Shown piece by piece: positions 7,953-17,053 of a stretch of 64,000 nucleotides of DNA (positions within the stretch are counted from its first letter, which is position 1; each line of letters begins with the position of its first letter). This DNA comes from Chitinophaga dinghuensis (GTDB lineage: Bacteria > Bacteroidota > Bacteroidia > Chitinophagales > Chitinophagaceae), in contig NZ_QLMA01000004.1 of the NCBI RefSeq assembly GCF_003259435.1, forward strand, positions 558,001 through 622,000, given 5' to 3'. Below the pieces are notes generated by a model. The model had not been told where the DNA came from. It did no database searches and saw only the letters and a list, made by a program, of their open reading frames with translations. The translations under genes and the position numbers were made by a program.

Positions 7953-9098
7953 ATGAGTAGAATGAATCGTAAGAAAGAATTACTGGAAGGGCTGGTGAAT
8001 AATACGCTCACCACATCAGAATTGCATGAGTTACTGGCGTTTATACGTCAGGGTGATACCGGCATGCAGGAACTGATCCATGAATGGATGGATAATCCGG
8101 CTCATACAGGGTTGCTGACGCCTGAGCGGGAGCAGCATTTGTTCGAACGTGTGATGGAGCAGGCCAGGAATGCAGAAAAACCAGTGGGTAAGATCAGGAA
8201 GATGCGGATCTGGCGAACCGCCGCTGCTGCTGCGATATTGGCAGTAGTGGTAGGAGGGACTTATGTCTACCTACAACAAAAACAACCTACGCATCAACTG
8301 GCAGAGATGGCCAATCGCAAGCCAGCAGCCAACAAAGCGATACTGACACTCGCCAATGGCCAGCAAGTAGAGCTGGACAGCGCAGGTAATCAAATATTAA
8401 AACAAGGTAATGCGACGATTCAACAACGCAACGGAGAGCTGGAATATGCGAATAGCACCGCTTCCGGAGAGGTTACCTATAATGAATTAACTACCCCAAG
8501 AGGAGGACAATTTGTACTGGTATTACCGGATGGGTCCAGGGTTTGGCTGAATGCCGCGTCCTCTGTCTGTTTTCCCACCTCCTTTGTGAAGGAAAGAACA
8601 GTTAGCGTAACTGGGGAAGCTTATTTTGAGATTAAACAGGATGCCTCCAGGCCATTTATTGTACATACAACCCGCTCCGATGTACAGGTATTGGGTACGG
8701 CTTTTAACATCATGGATTATGCAGAGGAGCAACAGCAGACCACCCTCGTCAATGGCGCTGTAAAAGTACTGGCAGGAGGGAATGCCGTCTTGCTACAACC
8801 TGGTACCATGGCCAGATTACAGTCAGGTAAACTGACTGTCACGAATGCGGATGTGAATATGAATACAGCATGGAAAAATGGTCAGCTTTATTTTACTGGT
8901 CAGGATGCCTATGCAGTATTAAGACAAATATCAAGATGGTATGATGTAGACATACAGCTGAAAGGCCGATTGCCCGATACGCGTTTGGGCGGCCTGATGG
9001 ACAAAAATGTTCCATTGTCTGCCATACTGGAGTTTTTGAATGAGAATGGAATAACAGCTAAACTTGATGGATCAACCATAATAGTAACAGGAGATTAA
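7953..9098 (+). CDS. FecR family anti-sigma/signal-transfer protein
   Basis: The 381-residue protein has a cytoplasmic anti-sigma segment, one membrane helix at about residues 87-107 (TAAAAAILAVVVGGTYVYL), then a periplasmic FecR domain (TPRGGQFVLVLPDGSRVWLN; GEAYFEI; FIVHT; VQVLGTAFNI) and a C-terminal DUF4974 (LRQISRWYDVDIQLKG). It relays the state of the outer-membrane SusC receptor to the sigma factor encoded 101 bases upstream. A second in-frame ATG at 7962 is an alternative start. Confidence 0.93.
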   Translation: MSRMNRKKELLEGLVNNTLTTSELHELLAFIRQGDTGMQELIHEWMDNPAHTGLLTPEREQHLFERVMEQARNAEKPVGKIRKMRIWRTAAAAAILAVVVGGTYVYLQQKQPTHQLAEMANRKPAANKAILTLANGQQVELDSAGNQILKQGNATIQQRNGELEYANSTASGEVTYNELTTPRGGQFVLVLPDGSRVWLNAASSVCFPTSFVKERTVSVTGEAYFEIKQDASRPFIVHTTRSDVQVLGTAFNIMDYAEEQQQTTLVNGAVKVLAGGNAVLLQPGTMARLQSGKLTVTNADVNMNTAWKNGQLYFTGQDAYAVLRQISRWYDVDIQLKGRLPDTRLGGLMDKNVPLSAILEFLNENGITAKLDGSTIIVTGD

Positions 9099-9256
9099 TA
9101 CACCGGTTGTTAGATACAACAGTGAACTATTCGCCGTTTTAACTTCATTCATTTTAATCCCCCCGGCCATTAAAATTAGGTAGTCTTAGCAATAAGGCCC
9201 GGCGGAGCTTTGCCTATACAAACCAACGAAAAGATCAAAAACCAACCATTTATTTT

Positions 9257-12200
9257 ATGCCATTATCAACCAAATTGCTGTTAACAATGAGAATAACTGC
9301 AGTGTTATTACTGGCGGCCACTTTGCAAATCAGCGCAAAAACCTATGCACAACGGGTCAACCTCCGTGTAAAGAATGCGCCGTTACAGGAGGTGATTACA
9401 CAACTCCGACAGCAAACGGGTTTTGCCTTTTTCTGGAACCAGGAGCAGGTGGACAGAATGAATCCCATATCGGCCGATATCCGCAACGCTTCTTTGAAAG
9501 AAGCCATGGAACAGTGTCTGAATGGTTCAGAAATGTCCTTTTCTATCAGTGAAAATAATAAAGCGGTTTACCTGAGAAAAAAAGTGACCGCTGCTTCCAA
9601 AAATGTACTGGAAGTTGTACCCCCGGAACTGGTGACAGTTACAGGAAAAATTACAAATGAGAAGGGAGAGCCTTTACCCGGCGCAGTAGTGGTGGTACAA
9701 CATACCTCCAAAGGAACAGCTGCGGACGGAGAAGGTAGATTCTCTCTGGTCAACGTACCAGAAGATGGCATGCTGGTGATTCGCCTGGTAGGTTATGAGC
9801 CCATCGTTTATTCGTTGAAGGGGAGGAAAGATCTCCAGAATATCGTTTTTCAAATGAAGATTGCTTCACAGCAGATCAGTGAAGTGACCGTTTCTACTGG
9901 TATTTTCACCAGGAAGAAAGAGAGTTTCACGGGGTCCTACGCCGTGTATACCGGTCAGCAATTAAAAACAGTAGGGAATCAGAACATTATCCAGAGCTTA
10001 CGTACACTGGACCCTTCCATGCTTGTTCTTGAAAATAATCTGGCAGGTTCTAATCCTAATGCTATGCCTAACCTGGCTATCCAGGGAAAAACAAGTATGA
10101 TTGGGCAGACAGACGCATTGAAGAATGATCCTAACCAACCGCTGTTCATTCTGGATGGTTTTGAATCAGATCTGCAAACCATTGTAGGGCTGGATATTAA
10201 CAGGGTAGCAAGTATTACCATTTTGAAAGACGCCGCTTCTACTGCCATCTATGGTTCTAAAGGCGCCAATGGAGTGGTGGTAGTGGAAACAAAGCTGCCG
10301 AATCCGGGTGCAATGAACCTGATGGTAACCAGCGATAATACGATTCAAATGCCGGATCTGCGCGACTATAATATGATGAGTGCAGCGCAGTTACTGGAAT
10401 ATCAGCGTATTGCCGGTGTTTATACCAGTAAAGATATGAACGTCCAGGAAGGCATGGACAACATCTATAATAAACGTCTGACGGATGTGCAGCGCGGTCG
10501 TAATACTTACTGGCTGGGGAAACCATTGCAGAAATCTGCCTGGAGTCAGAACTATTCTGTTTATGCCGAAGGTGGAGATACTAAGTTTCGCTATGGGCTG
10601 GGCCTGAAGTATGGCAATGTAGATGGTGTGATGAAAGGCTCTGGCAGACAAACCGGAAACGGAAGTATAGACGTAGTTTATAAGACAGGCAAACTTTCTT
10701 TCACCAACAAGATGTTGCTGACAACTATTAAGGGAACGGAATCTCCTTATGGCAGCTTCACTGCCTTTGTAAAAGGAATGCCTTACTACGAGGCCAGCAA
10801 CAATAAGTATCTTGATTCTACAAAAGATAACTTCTACAATCAGTGGCAGCGTGTTTCCAATCCCATGTATCAGGCAATGTTGCCTAATCGGGATGAAAGT
10901 CGCAGTATGCAGATCACAGATCGTTTCTCTGCTTTCTATCAGTTAAACAAGAATATCCGTTTCGATGCCCGCATCGGACTCACACAGAACAATGACGAAA
11001 CCGAGTACCTGCGTTCCCCGCTGAATGCAGAGTTTGATGCAGTCGATGTTACCCAGAAAGGAAAATTCGTACATGGACGTACGCGTACTTTTAGTTACGA
11101 AGGATATTTGCAAGGTAGCTATGGGGCTGTATTTAACGACCGCCATGAAGTGAATTTTGTTCCCGGGTTTACGGTGAACAGTAACACCAATACCAGCGAT
11201 AGCTATACCGCTGTGGGTTTTCCTGCTTCCTCTTTCCTGACGCCATCCTTTGGAACTGCTTATCCGGCAGGTGGATATCCTTCCTATGCAAAGGCAGTTA
11301 GCAGAAGTACCAGCTTCTTTGCCAATGCGCACTACGGATACGACAGAAGATATATGGTAGATTTTACCTATCGTAATGATGGTTCTTCCGTATTTGGTAT
11401 CAACAGAAGATTTACCAGTACATGGACATTTGGCGCTGCATGGAACCTGCATAATGAAGCCTTCCTCAAACATTCTGCTTATATCAACTATCTGCAGATT
11501 CGTGCCAGTGTGGGTAATCCTGGGAACCAGAATTTTGGATCTTATAACTCCTTCAGCACACTGTCGTTCATTGGCGGCGCTTTGAATGATTATGGAACCG
11601 GTATGATGGTGAGCACCTGGGGGAATTCCAATCTGGCATGGCAAAAAACAATTAATAAAACAGTAGGATTTGATGCGAGATTACTGAACAGCAGGTTGAA
11701 TATGACCTTGAATGTTTATGATAAACTCACCGATCCATTAGTAGTGGCGTTGAATACTGCACCATCAGTGGGAATGACATCACAGGTATTGAATATGGGA
11801 AATTCCCGTACTCGTGGATTGGACTTTACAGTAAATGCAACGGTACTTAGCAAGCCGGATCAGCGGATGTACTGGAGAGTCAATGCCAGTGGCTCCCATT
11901 ACAAATCAGTTTATGGCGGTATTGGCAATAAGTTGTCTCAGTTTAACAGCAGTAGCGAAGCTGCTGGTAGCAATGACAGTATTATTCATACTTCTTCAGG
12001 GGGCAATCTGGCATTGCAACGGTATTATGATGGCGCAAGTCCGGATGATATCTGGGCCGTTCGTTCGCTGGGTATAGATCCTGCTAATGGTAGAGAAGTG
12101 TTTTTGACGAAGGACGGTCAGCGTACCTATGATTATCGTGCAGCCGATGCCGTTAGAATAGGAAATTCCCAGCCCTCCATGCAAGGGGTGATTGGTACCA

Positions 12201-12637
12201 GTTTCCAACTGAAAGGTTTCTCGCTTGGTATTAACATGCGTTACATGTTGAACTCCTGGCAGTTGAATTCTGCCGTTTACAACAAAGTAGAGAATGTTAC
12301 CCTGTGGCAGTCGATGACCGAAAACCTGGATGCCAGGGCATTAACAGGCCGCTGGCAGAAACCGGGAGATCAGGCGCAGTATAAAGGAATTACCATTACC
12401 GGTACGACCCCAATTTCTTCCAGGTTCATACAAAAGGAAAATGCATTGACAGGAGAGTCCTTCTCTTTTGGCTATGATCTTATGGGTGCTCCATGGCTGA
12501 AACGTGTTGGTATGAACAGTCTGAGATTAACAGGTTATATGAATGACATTTTCAGATTATCCACCATCACCCGTGAGCGTGGTATTGATTATCCTTACGC
12601 AAGATCTGTATCCTTTACAGTGAGTGCATCATTTTAA
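9257..12637 (+). CDS. SusC/RagA family TonB-linked outer membrane receptor with STN signalling domain
   Basis: This is a 1126-residue TonB-dependent receptor. After the signal peptide comes an STN (secretin/TonB short N-terminal) domain at about residues 35-110 (NAPLQEVITQLRQQTGFAFF), then a carboxypeptidase-regulatory-like domain (VTGKITNEKGEPLPGA), a plug (VGLDINRVASITILKDAAS; IYGSKGANGVV) and a beta-barrel ending SVSFTVSASF. The STN domain is the contact point for FecR, matching the sigma/FecR pair upstream. It pairs with the SusD gene 10 bases downstream to import an oligomeric nutrient. No glycosidase or peptidase gene is nearby, so the substrate is open. Confidence 0.95.
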   Translation: MPLSTKLLLTMRITAVLLLAATLQISAKTYAQRVNLRVKNAPLQEVITQLRQQTGFAFFWNQEQVDRMNPISADIRNASLKEAMEQCLNGSEMSFSISENNKAVYLRKKVTAASKNVLEVVPPELVTVTGKITNEKGEPLPGAVVVVQHTSKGTAADGEGRFSLVNVPEDGMLVIRLVGYEPIVYSLKGRKDLQNIVFQMKIASQQISEVTVSTGIFTRKKESFTGSYAVYTGQQLKTVGNQNIIQSLRTLDPSMLVLENNLAGSNPNAMPNLAIQGKTSMIGQTDALKNDPNQPLFILDGFESDLQTIVGLDINRVASITILKDAASTAIYGSKGANGVVVVETKLPNPGAMNLMVTSDNTIQMPDLRDYNMMSAAQLLEYQRIAGVYTSKDMNVQEGMDNIYNKRLTDVQRGRNTYWLGKPLQKSAWSQNYSVYAEGGDTKFRYGLGLKYGNVDGVMKGSGRQTGNGSIDVVYKTGKLSFTNKMLLTTIKGTESPYGSFTAFVKGMPYYEASNNKYLDSTKDNFYNQWQRVSNPMYQAMLPNRDESRSMQITDRFSAFYQLNKNIRFDARIGLTQNNDETEYLRSPLNAEFDAVDVTQKGKFVHGRTRTFSYEGYLQGSYGAVFNDRHEVNFVPGFTVNSNTNTSDSYTAVGFPASSFLTPSFGTAYPAGGYPSYAKAVSRSTSFFANAHYGYDRRYMVDFTYRNDGSSVFGINRRFTSTWTFGAAWNLHNEAFLKHSAYINYLQIRASVGNPGNQNFGSYNSFSTLSFIGGALNDYGTGMMVSTWGNSNLAWQKTINKTVGFDARLLNSRLNMTLNVYDKLTDPLVVALNTAPSVGMTSQVLNMGNSRTRGLDFTVNATVLSKPDQRMYWRVNASGSHYKSVYGGIGNKLSQFNSSSEAAGSNDSIIHTSSGGNLALQRYYDGASPDDIWAVRSLGIDPANGREVFLTKDGQRTYDYRAADAVRIGNSQPSMQGVIGTSFQLKGFSLGINMRYMLNSWQLNSAVYNKVENVTLWQSMTENLDARALTGRWQKPGDQAQYKGITITGTTPISSRFIQKENALTGESFSFGYDLMGAPWLKRVGMNSLRLTGYMNDIFRLSTITRERGIDYPYARSVSFTVSASF

Positions 12638-12647
12638 TTACTGAATT

Positions 12648-14003
12648 ATGAAAAGATATATCATAAACTGTCTGGTGGCAGTAGTTGTAATAGCTGCTTC
12701 CTCCTGTAATAAATTCCTGGACGTAAAGCCGGAAACTTCCGTTGGAGTAGATGAGGCTTATCAGACACCGGAAGGATTTAAACAGCATCTGAATGGCGTA
12801 TATCTGCAATTAGCGGCTAAAGAAGCATATGGGGGTATTATTTATCCGGTGGCCGCGGAGTTGCTGGGACAGCGTTATCAGCAGGGTGATAATGTGGGTA
12901 CTAACTATACCTATGCAGATGTAGCCGGTTATAATTACACGGCGGCGGGTCCCAAAGCACTGTTTAATAGCATATGGAGTGGGTTGTATAAGCAGATCGC
13001 TAATCTGAATATGATCTTGCAGAATATTGATGCCAAGAAAAACATATTCGATGACAAGACTTTCAGAATGGTGAAAGGAGAGGCCTTGGCGCTTCGTACC
13101 TTCTGTTATTTTGACCTGATGCGTTTTTATGGTCCGGTGTACAAGACAGATTCGACTGCTCCTGCCATCCCATATTATACTCATACCACAGCTGATCCGG
13201 GAGCATATCTTCCGGCAAAACAGGTAATGGATTCTATTCTCAGAGATGGGGTACGGGCCTATCAGTTGCTGGATACTTCTATGGATCAGGACTGGGGGCG
13301 TATGACGCATTTTGGTACTGCTGCATTACTGGCGAGAATGTACCTCTATCGGGGAGACAAGGAAAATGCATTTGCCAAAGCGATGGAAGTAATGAGTGCA
13401 CAGGCGGTGTGGTGGAATTTTACCAAGTATACCGATGTGTCAAAAGATCCGGTATTGTCTGGAGATGCGCTCTTTACGTTGCAGAATACAAAGCTGGTTG
13501 ATGTTTTTAATTCCTGGTTTTCGCCAGCCATCATTACTCCGTCCCGTATGCTCTATGCTAATCCCAACGTGCTGTCTACTACCTACGAAGGAAAGACAGA
13601 CGATCCCCGTAACTCCACCTATGTATGGAATGTTCCGGCAGGGTCCACCATTACCTTCAAATGTTTTTATAAGTTCCAGGCGGCCCAGCGGATGCCTATC
13701 ATCAGAGGTTCTGAGTGTTTCCTCATTGCTGCGGAAACGGCTGCTAATCCAGCAGATGGCTGGAGATATCTGAACGTAGTAAGAGGAGTGAGGAACACGC
13801 CGATGAATACCATAGGGTTATTGTCTGATGCTATTGAAAAAGAATACAGGAAAGAGTTCTGGGGTGAAGGGCAAATATTTTTCTATTATAAACGGCTGTT
13901 TACTGCCTCTATTCCTTCCGGTGTCGTAGATGGACAGAAAGTATCAATGACCGCAAAAACCTACCAGGTGCCAGTTCCGGACGCAGAATCCAATATTCAC
14001 TAA
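12648..14003 (+). CDS. RagB/SusD family nutrient-uptake lipoprotein
   Basis: The 451-residue lipoprotein (lipobox near AASSC, residue 20) has SusD-type features: FLDVKPETSVG after the lipid anchor, a TPR-like helical region (SIWSGLYKQIANLNMILQ; GEALALRTFCYFDLMRFYG) and a C-terminal EYRKEFWGEGQIFFYYKRL motif. SusD proteins cap the SusC barrel and capture the ligand at the cell surface. It starts 10 bases after the SusC gene and is followed 8 bases later by the DUF4843 gene, so they form one transcript. Confidence 0.93.
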   Translation: MKRYIINCLVAVVVIAASSCNKFLDVKPETSVGVDEAYQTPEGFKQHLNGVYLQLAAKEAYGGIIYPVAAELLGQRYQQGDNVGTNYTYADVAGYNYTAAGPKALFNSIWSGLYKQIANLNMILQNIDAKKNIFDDKTFRMVKGEALALRTFCYFDLMRFYGPVYKTDSTAPAIPYYTHTTADPGAYLPAKQVMDSILRDGVRAYQLLDTSMDQDWGRMTHFGTAALLARMYLYRGDKENAFAKAMEVMSAQAVWWNFTKYTDVSKDPVLSGDALFTLQNTKLVDVFNSWFSPAIITPSRMLYANPNVLSTTYEGKTDDPRNSTYVWNVPAGSTITFKCFYKFQAAQRMPIIRGSECFLIAAETAANPADGWRYLNVVRGVRNTPMNTIGLLSDAIEKEYRKEFWGEGQIFFYYKRLFTASIPSGVVDGQKVSMTAKTYQVPVPDAESNIH

Positions 14004-14011
14004 AAATTACA

Positions 14012-14893
14012 ATGAAGATGAGATACAGAAAATTATGCGCCGCAGTCATATTATTCCTGCTCTTCGTTGTAGCAGGCTGCCGCAAGGAAGAATTGGCCCG
14101 GTTTAATTCCCGGGATGCCGTTTATTTTTACCAGGGTACTTATGATACCGTGAACGTTTATTTCCCTAAGGCAGATGGTACTTATGGTATACAACAAACC
14201 CGTTTTAATTCAGATACCACCCGCAACCTGGATACCATGGTTAGTATCATAGGAGCAGCGCCGGCGACCGCGCAGGAAGTAATTCTGGAGGTACGTGTTA
14301 TGTTACAGGGGAATACCTCCAAAAGCGACAGGAAGTTTAAATTAAATATCGATCAGCAGACATCTACCATCCCAATGGATGCAATTACCATGAAGGATGA
14401 GGATTGCGTGGTGAAGGCCGGAACTTCGGTTTCCTATGTACCTGTGCGTATCAAAAGGCTGGCGCAAATGGCGAAACAGCCCATGTATATCACGGTGAAG
14501 CTGGCCGCTGTGACCAATGATCTTTCAGTAGATTATGCCTACAGAACCGTCAGCAAAACACAAAAGAATATTATTACCCGCACCTATGGATTATATGATA
14601 ATGTTCCGAAACCGGGTTGGTGGTCATCGATAGGAGAGTACTATTTTGGTCCATTCTCTCGCGCCAAATACACATTCATAAAAAACTATTTTGGCGTAAC
14701 TGACGATTACATTCAAAGTAATGACCTGAGTCCCTATATCCTGATCGCGTGGGGGCAACGTTTCTACTGTGTACTCAAAGCATTGACAGATGCTGGTAAG
14801 CCAGTAATGGATTACAATGATGTTACAGGCGTTGCTTTTCCCATGGCATCGGGAGGTTCTTCCAAGAATAGTTGTATAGAGGATTTACAATAG
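14012..14893 (+). CDS. DUF4843 domain lipoprotein
   Basis: The 293-residue protein has a lipoprotein signal (VVAGC) and the DUF4843 pattern: FNSRDAVYFYQG near the N-terminus, a beta-rich middle (VRVMLQGNTSKSDRKFKL; VPVRIKRL) and a C-terminal part with KYTFIKNYFGVTDDYI. These proteins are found with SusC/SusD pairs and a PKD-like lipoprotein, as here. The likely location is the cell surface as an accessory ligand-binding component. The ligand is unknown. Confidence 0.82.
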   Translation: MKMRYRKLCAAVILFLLFVVAGCRKEELARFNSRDAVYFYQGTYDTVNVYFPKADGTYGIQQTRFNSDTTRNLDTMVSIIGAAPATAQEVILEVRVMLQGNTSKSDRKFKLNIDQQTSTIPMDAITMKDEDCVVKAGTSVSYVPVRIKRLAQMAKQPMYITVKLAAVTNDLSVDYAYRTVSKTQKNIITRTYGLYDNVPKPGWWSSIGEYYFGPFSRAKYTFIKNYFGVTDDYIQSNDLSPYILIAWGQRFYCVLKALTDAGKPVMDYNDVTGVAFPMASGGSSKNSCIEDLQ

Positions 14894-14914
14894 TGCATTT
14901 CAAAATTATCAGAC

Positions 14915-16507
14915 ATGTCATCAACCAGATATATAAATTTTAAAACCATTACCCTTGGATTATTTGCAGGGGCGATGCTGACCGGATGTTACCGGGATAT
15001 GGGCAATTATGATTTGAAAGATGTCAATCAGATTGCTGTAGATAGTTTACTAGGTATTAAGGATGTATATCAATATGACACTTTAAGGGTTACTCCTCAT
15101 TTCAGTGCCACCCAGGATACTGCTGTGTTACAACAGAAAGACAGGTTTTACTGTGAATGGTATGCCATTATCAATGGTCAAAATAGTTCTATCCGCTTGG
15201 ATACTACCCGAGTACTGAATACAAGGATTAACCTGGCAGTGGGTACCTACAAGCTCTTATTCCGCATGAAGGATAAGGTGAATGGCAACATGTATTCATT
15301 AAGTCAGGGTGGATTAAATGTGGTTTCCGGAACTTATGAGGGCTGGCTGGTATTCAGTGATGTGAATGGCGCCGCTAAACTGGATATGGTGAATTTCCTC
15401 ACAGGAAAGGCGCCTGCGATCACGAAAGATATCCTGGCGGCCTCTCCTGACCTGCCGAAAAAATTGACTGGTCCTAGGGATGTGGCTTATATGTTCTCTA
15501 ATACTAATGCCAATACTGTTCCTGCGCCGGGCCATGGTACTACCAATGCGGCCGATAAAGAATGGATCTATATCTGTACAGACCAGGGCGCCTGGAAACT
15601 CAGGAATGATGACCTGACTACCAAATGGCAATGGAATACAGTGCATGAGTTTACGACGAAAGACTCTGCTACCTTCCATCCTGCTTTTGTAGGATCTGGC
15701 GGGTCTACTATTAGTCCTTCTTATCTTTATCTGCATGACGGGCAGGATAACGTTTATGAACGCTATAACTACATGTACTATGGCAACCCGATAAATATTG
15801 TTTCAGGGGAGACCAAAAGATTTAAGGCAGCGCCTTTTATCGGCCGTCATTCCAAGCTGAGTGTAACTGCTGCATTAGTGTTATTTGATACAGAGAAGCG
15901 CAGGTTCCTGCGTTATTCGCCTACAGCAGGTCAGTGTACCGTGCCTACTACAGATCCGGCATATATGCCTTATTTCAATTACAACAATGTAAATATGGAT
16001 TTGGTATGGCTTCGTTCTACTCCTTTTAATTCATTGACATATGCCGTATTGAAGGCTGCGGATAATTCCAGATGGCTGGCGGTATTCAATATCAGTACTA
16101 CGAATGTGCAGGATAAATTTGTAAAACTTACCGGACCGGATATTGACAAGGCAACGCATTTCGCCATTGACAAAAACAGCGGCGCATTGTTCTATTCTGT
16201 TGGTAGTCGCGTATACGCCACCAGTAAGGATTACCCGGATCAGACCTATATGGTGCTGGATGCAGGACAGGAAGAAATTACCTTGTTAGAACAACATGTA
16301 TTCTGGGCTTCCAAATACATGGATGTGGCGCCTGCCAACCGTGGAAATTACCTCATGGTAGGGACCTATAATGCAGCTACCGGCAACGGTACGCTCACAG
16401 GATATTATCCGGCTGATTTTGTGAATAATCATGCCGCGTTAACTAAAACAGAAAGCTTTACCGGCTTCGGTAAAATCAATGCTATTTCATATCGGGAAAG
16501 ATTTTAA
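14915..16507 (+). CDS. PKD-like family surface lipoprotein
   Basis: The 530-residue lipoprotein (lipobox MLTGC) has an N-terminal PKD-like Ig-fold domain (DTLRVTPHFSATQDT, YCEWYAII) and a long C-terminal beta-propeller-like portion (GWLVFSDVNGAAKLDMVNF; LYLHDGQDNVYERY). This is the usual fourth member of SusC-SusD-DUF4843 loci. It is probably surface-anchored and helps recognise the imported substrate. It is the last gene of the operon, and a terminator follows 28 bases later. Confidence 0.8.
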   Translation: MSSTRYINFKTITLGLFAGAMLTGCYRDMGNYDLKDVNQIAVDSLLGIKDVYQYDTLRVTPHFSATQDTAVLQQKDRFYCEWYAIINGQNSSIRLDTTRVLNTRINLAVGTYKLLFRMKDKVNGNMYSLSQGGLNVVSGTYEGWLVFSDVNGAAKLDMVNFLTGKAPAITKDILAASPDLPKKLTGPRDVAYMFSNTNANTVPAPGHGTTNAADKEWIYICTDQGAWKLRNDDLTTKWQWNTVHEFTTKDSATFHPAFVGSGGSTISPSYLYLHDGQDNVYERYNYMYYGNPINIVSGETKRFKAAPFIGRHSKLSVTAALVLFDTEKRRFLRYSPTAGQCTVPTTDPAYMPYFNYNNVNMDLVWLRSTPFNSLTYAVLKAADNSRWLAVFNISTTNVQDKFVKLTGPDIDKATHFAIDKNSGALFYSVGSRVYATSKDYPDQTYMVLDAGQEEITLLEQHVFWASKYMDVAPANRGNYLMVGTYNAATGNGTLTGYYPADFVNNHAALTKTESFTGFGKINAISYRERF

Positions 16508-16534
16508 AAACCAACCATTCATTACTTAGCTAAC

Positions 16535-16565
16535 GGCTCCGTCTTCTGGCGGGGCCTTCTTTTTG
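16535..16565 (+). terminator. Rho-independent terminator of the sus-like operon
   Basis: GGCTCCG (16535-16541) pairs with CGGGGCC (16550-16556), including one G-T pair, and is followed by TTCTTTTT. It sits between the PKD-like gene and the metE promoter. Confidence 0.75.
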
Positions 16566-16643
16566 GAATAATATTCTTCTGAGTGTTGTTTTTTGTGAAT
16601 ATTTTCCTGTTTTATGTGATAATTTGAACAATTATTCTTTTTA

Positions 16644-16676
16644 TTTGGTTGTTTAAAGATGATTGTTCTATATTTG
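16644..16676 (+). promoter_or_regulatory. Promoter of the cobalamin riboswitch-metE transcript
   Basis: TTTG at 16644-16647 (-33 element) and TATATTTG at 16669-16676 (-7, consensus TAnnTTTG) are separated by 21 bases. This is the spacing expected for the primary sigma factor of Bacteroidota. Transcription should start about 7 bases downstream, placing the riboswitch entirely within the leader RNA. Confidence 0.75.
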
Positions 16677-16711
16677 TTTCATAGTCTTCTTTGATTTACT
16701 TTTTTTGAATA

Positions 16712-16890
16712 CAGCTATGGTTGCTGCCGTTAATTGGCAGCATTAAAAGGGAACGGTGTGCAAATCGCCGGCTGTCCCGCAACTGTAAGCAGTTACCTGA
16801 ATTTCATCCCATAGATGTCCATTGTCTGCAAAGGCGAGAAGGACGGATGGAATACTGCTAGCCAGGAGACCTGCCATAGCTGGATGTTGA
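16712..16890 (+). ncRNA. Cobalamin (B12) riboswitch
   Basis: The characteristic aptamer blocks occur in order: a stem formed by TGCTGCC and GGCAGCA around a short loop, AAAAGGGAA (16745-16753), the core GCCGGCTGTCCCGCAACTG (starting 16767), and the B12 box GCCAGGAGACCTGCC (16861-16875). It sits in a leader of about 370 bases before metE. Between aptamer and gene lies a 7-bp hairpin (AAGATGA/TCATCTT, 17011-17028) that may be part of the expression platform. Cobalamin binding is expected to lower expression of the B12-independent methionine synthase. Confidence 0.95.
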
Positions 16891-17053
16891 CAAATACTTT
16901 CGTGGAATGAAGTGGGTCAGCTTTCAGGTATATCAGCAAATACTGACGTACGCAGTGTGTCTGCCGATATCCTATCCCGCATCAGGCTATGAAGGTGTTG
17001 GAGTAAATGAAAGATGAGTTATCATCTTAATTGACTTTAAAACCGGAAGTACC

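Noticed and set aside
10943..11644. A 233-codon open frame antisense to the SusC gene
   Set aside because: It lies fully inside a well-supported receptor gene and has shadow-like composition.
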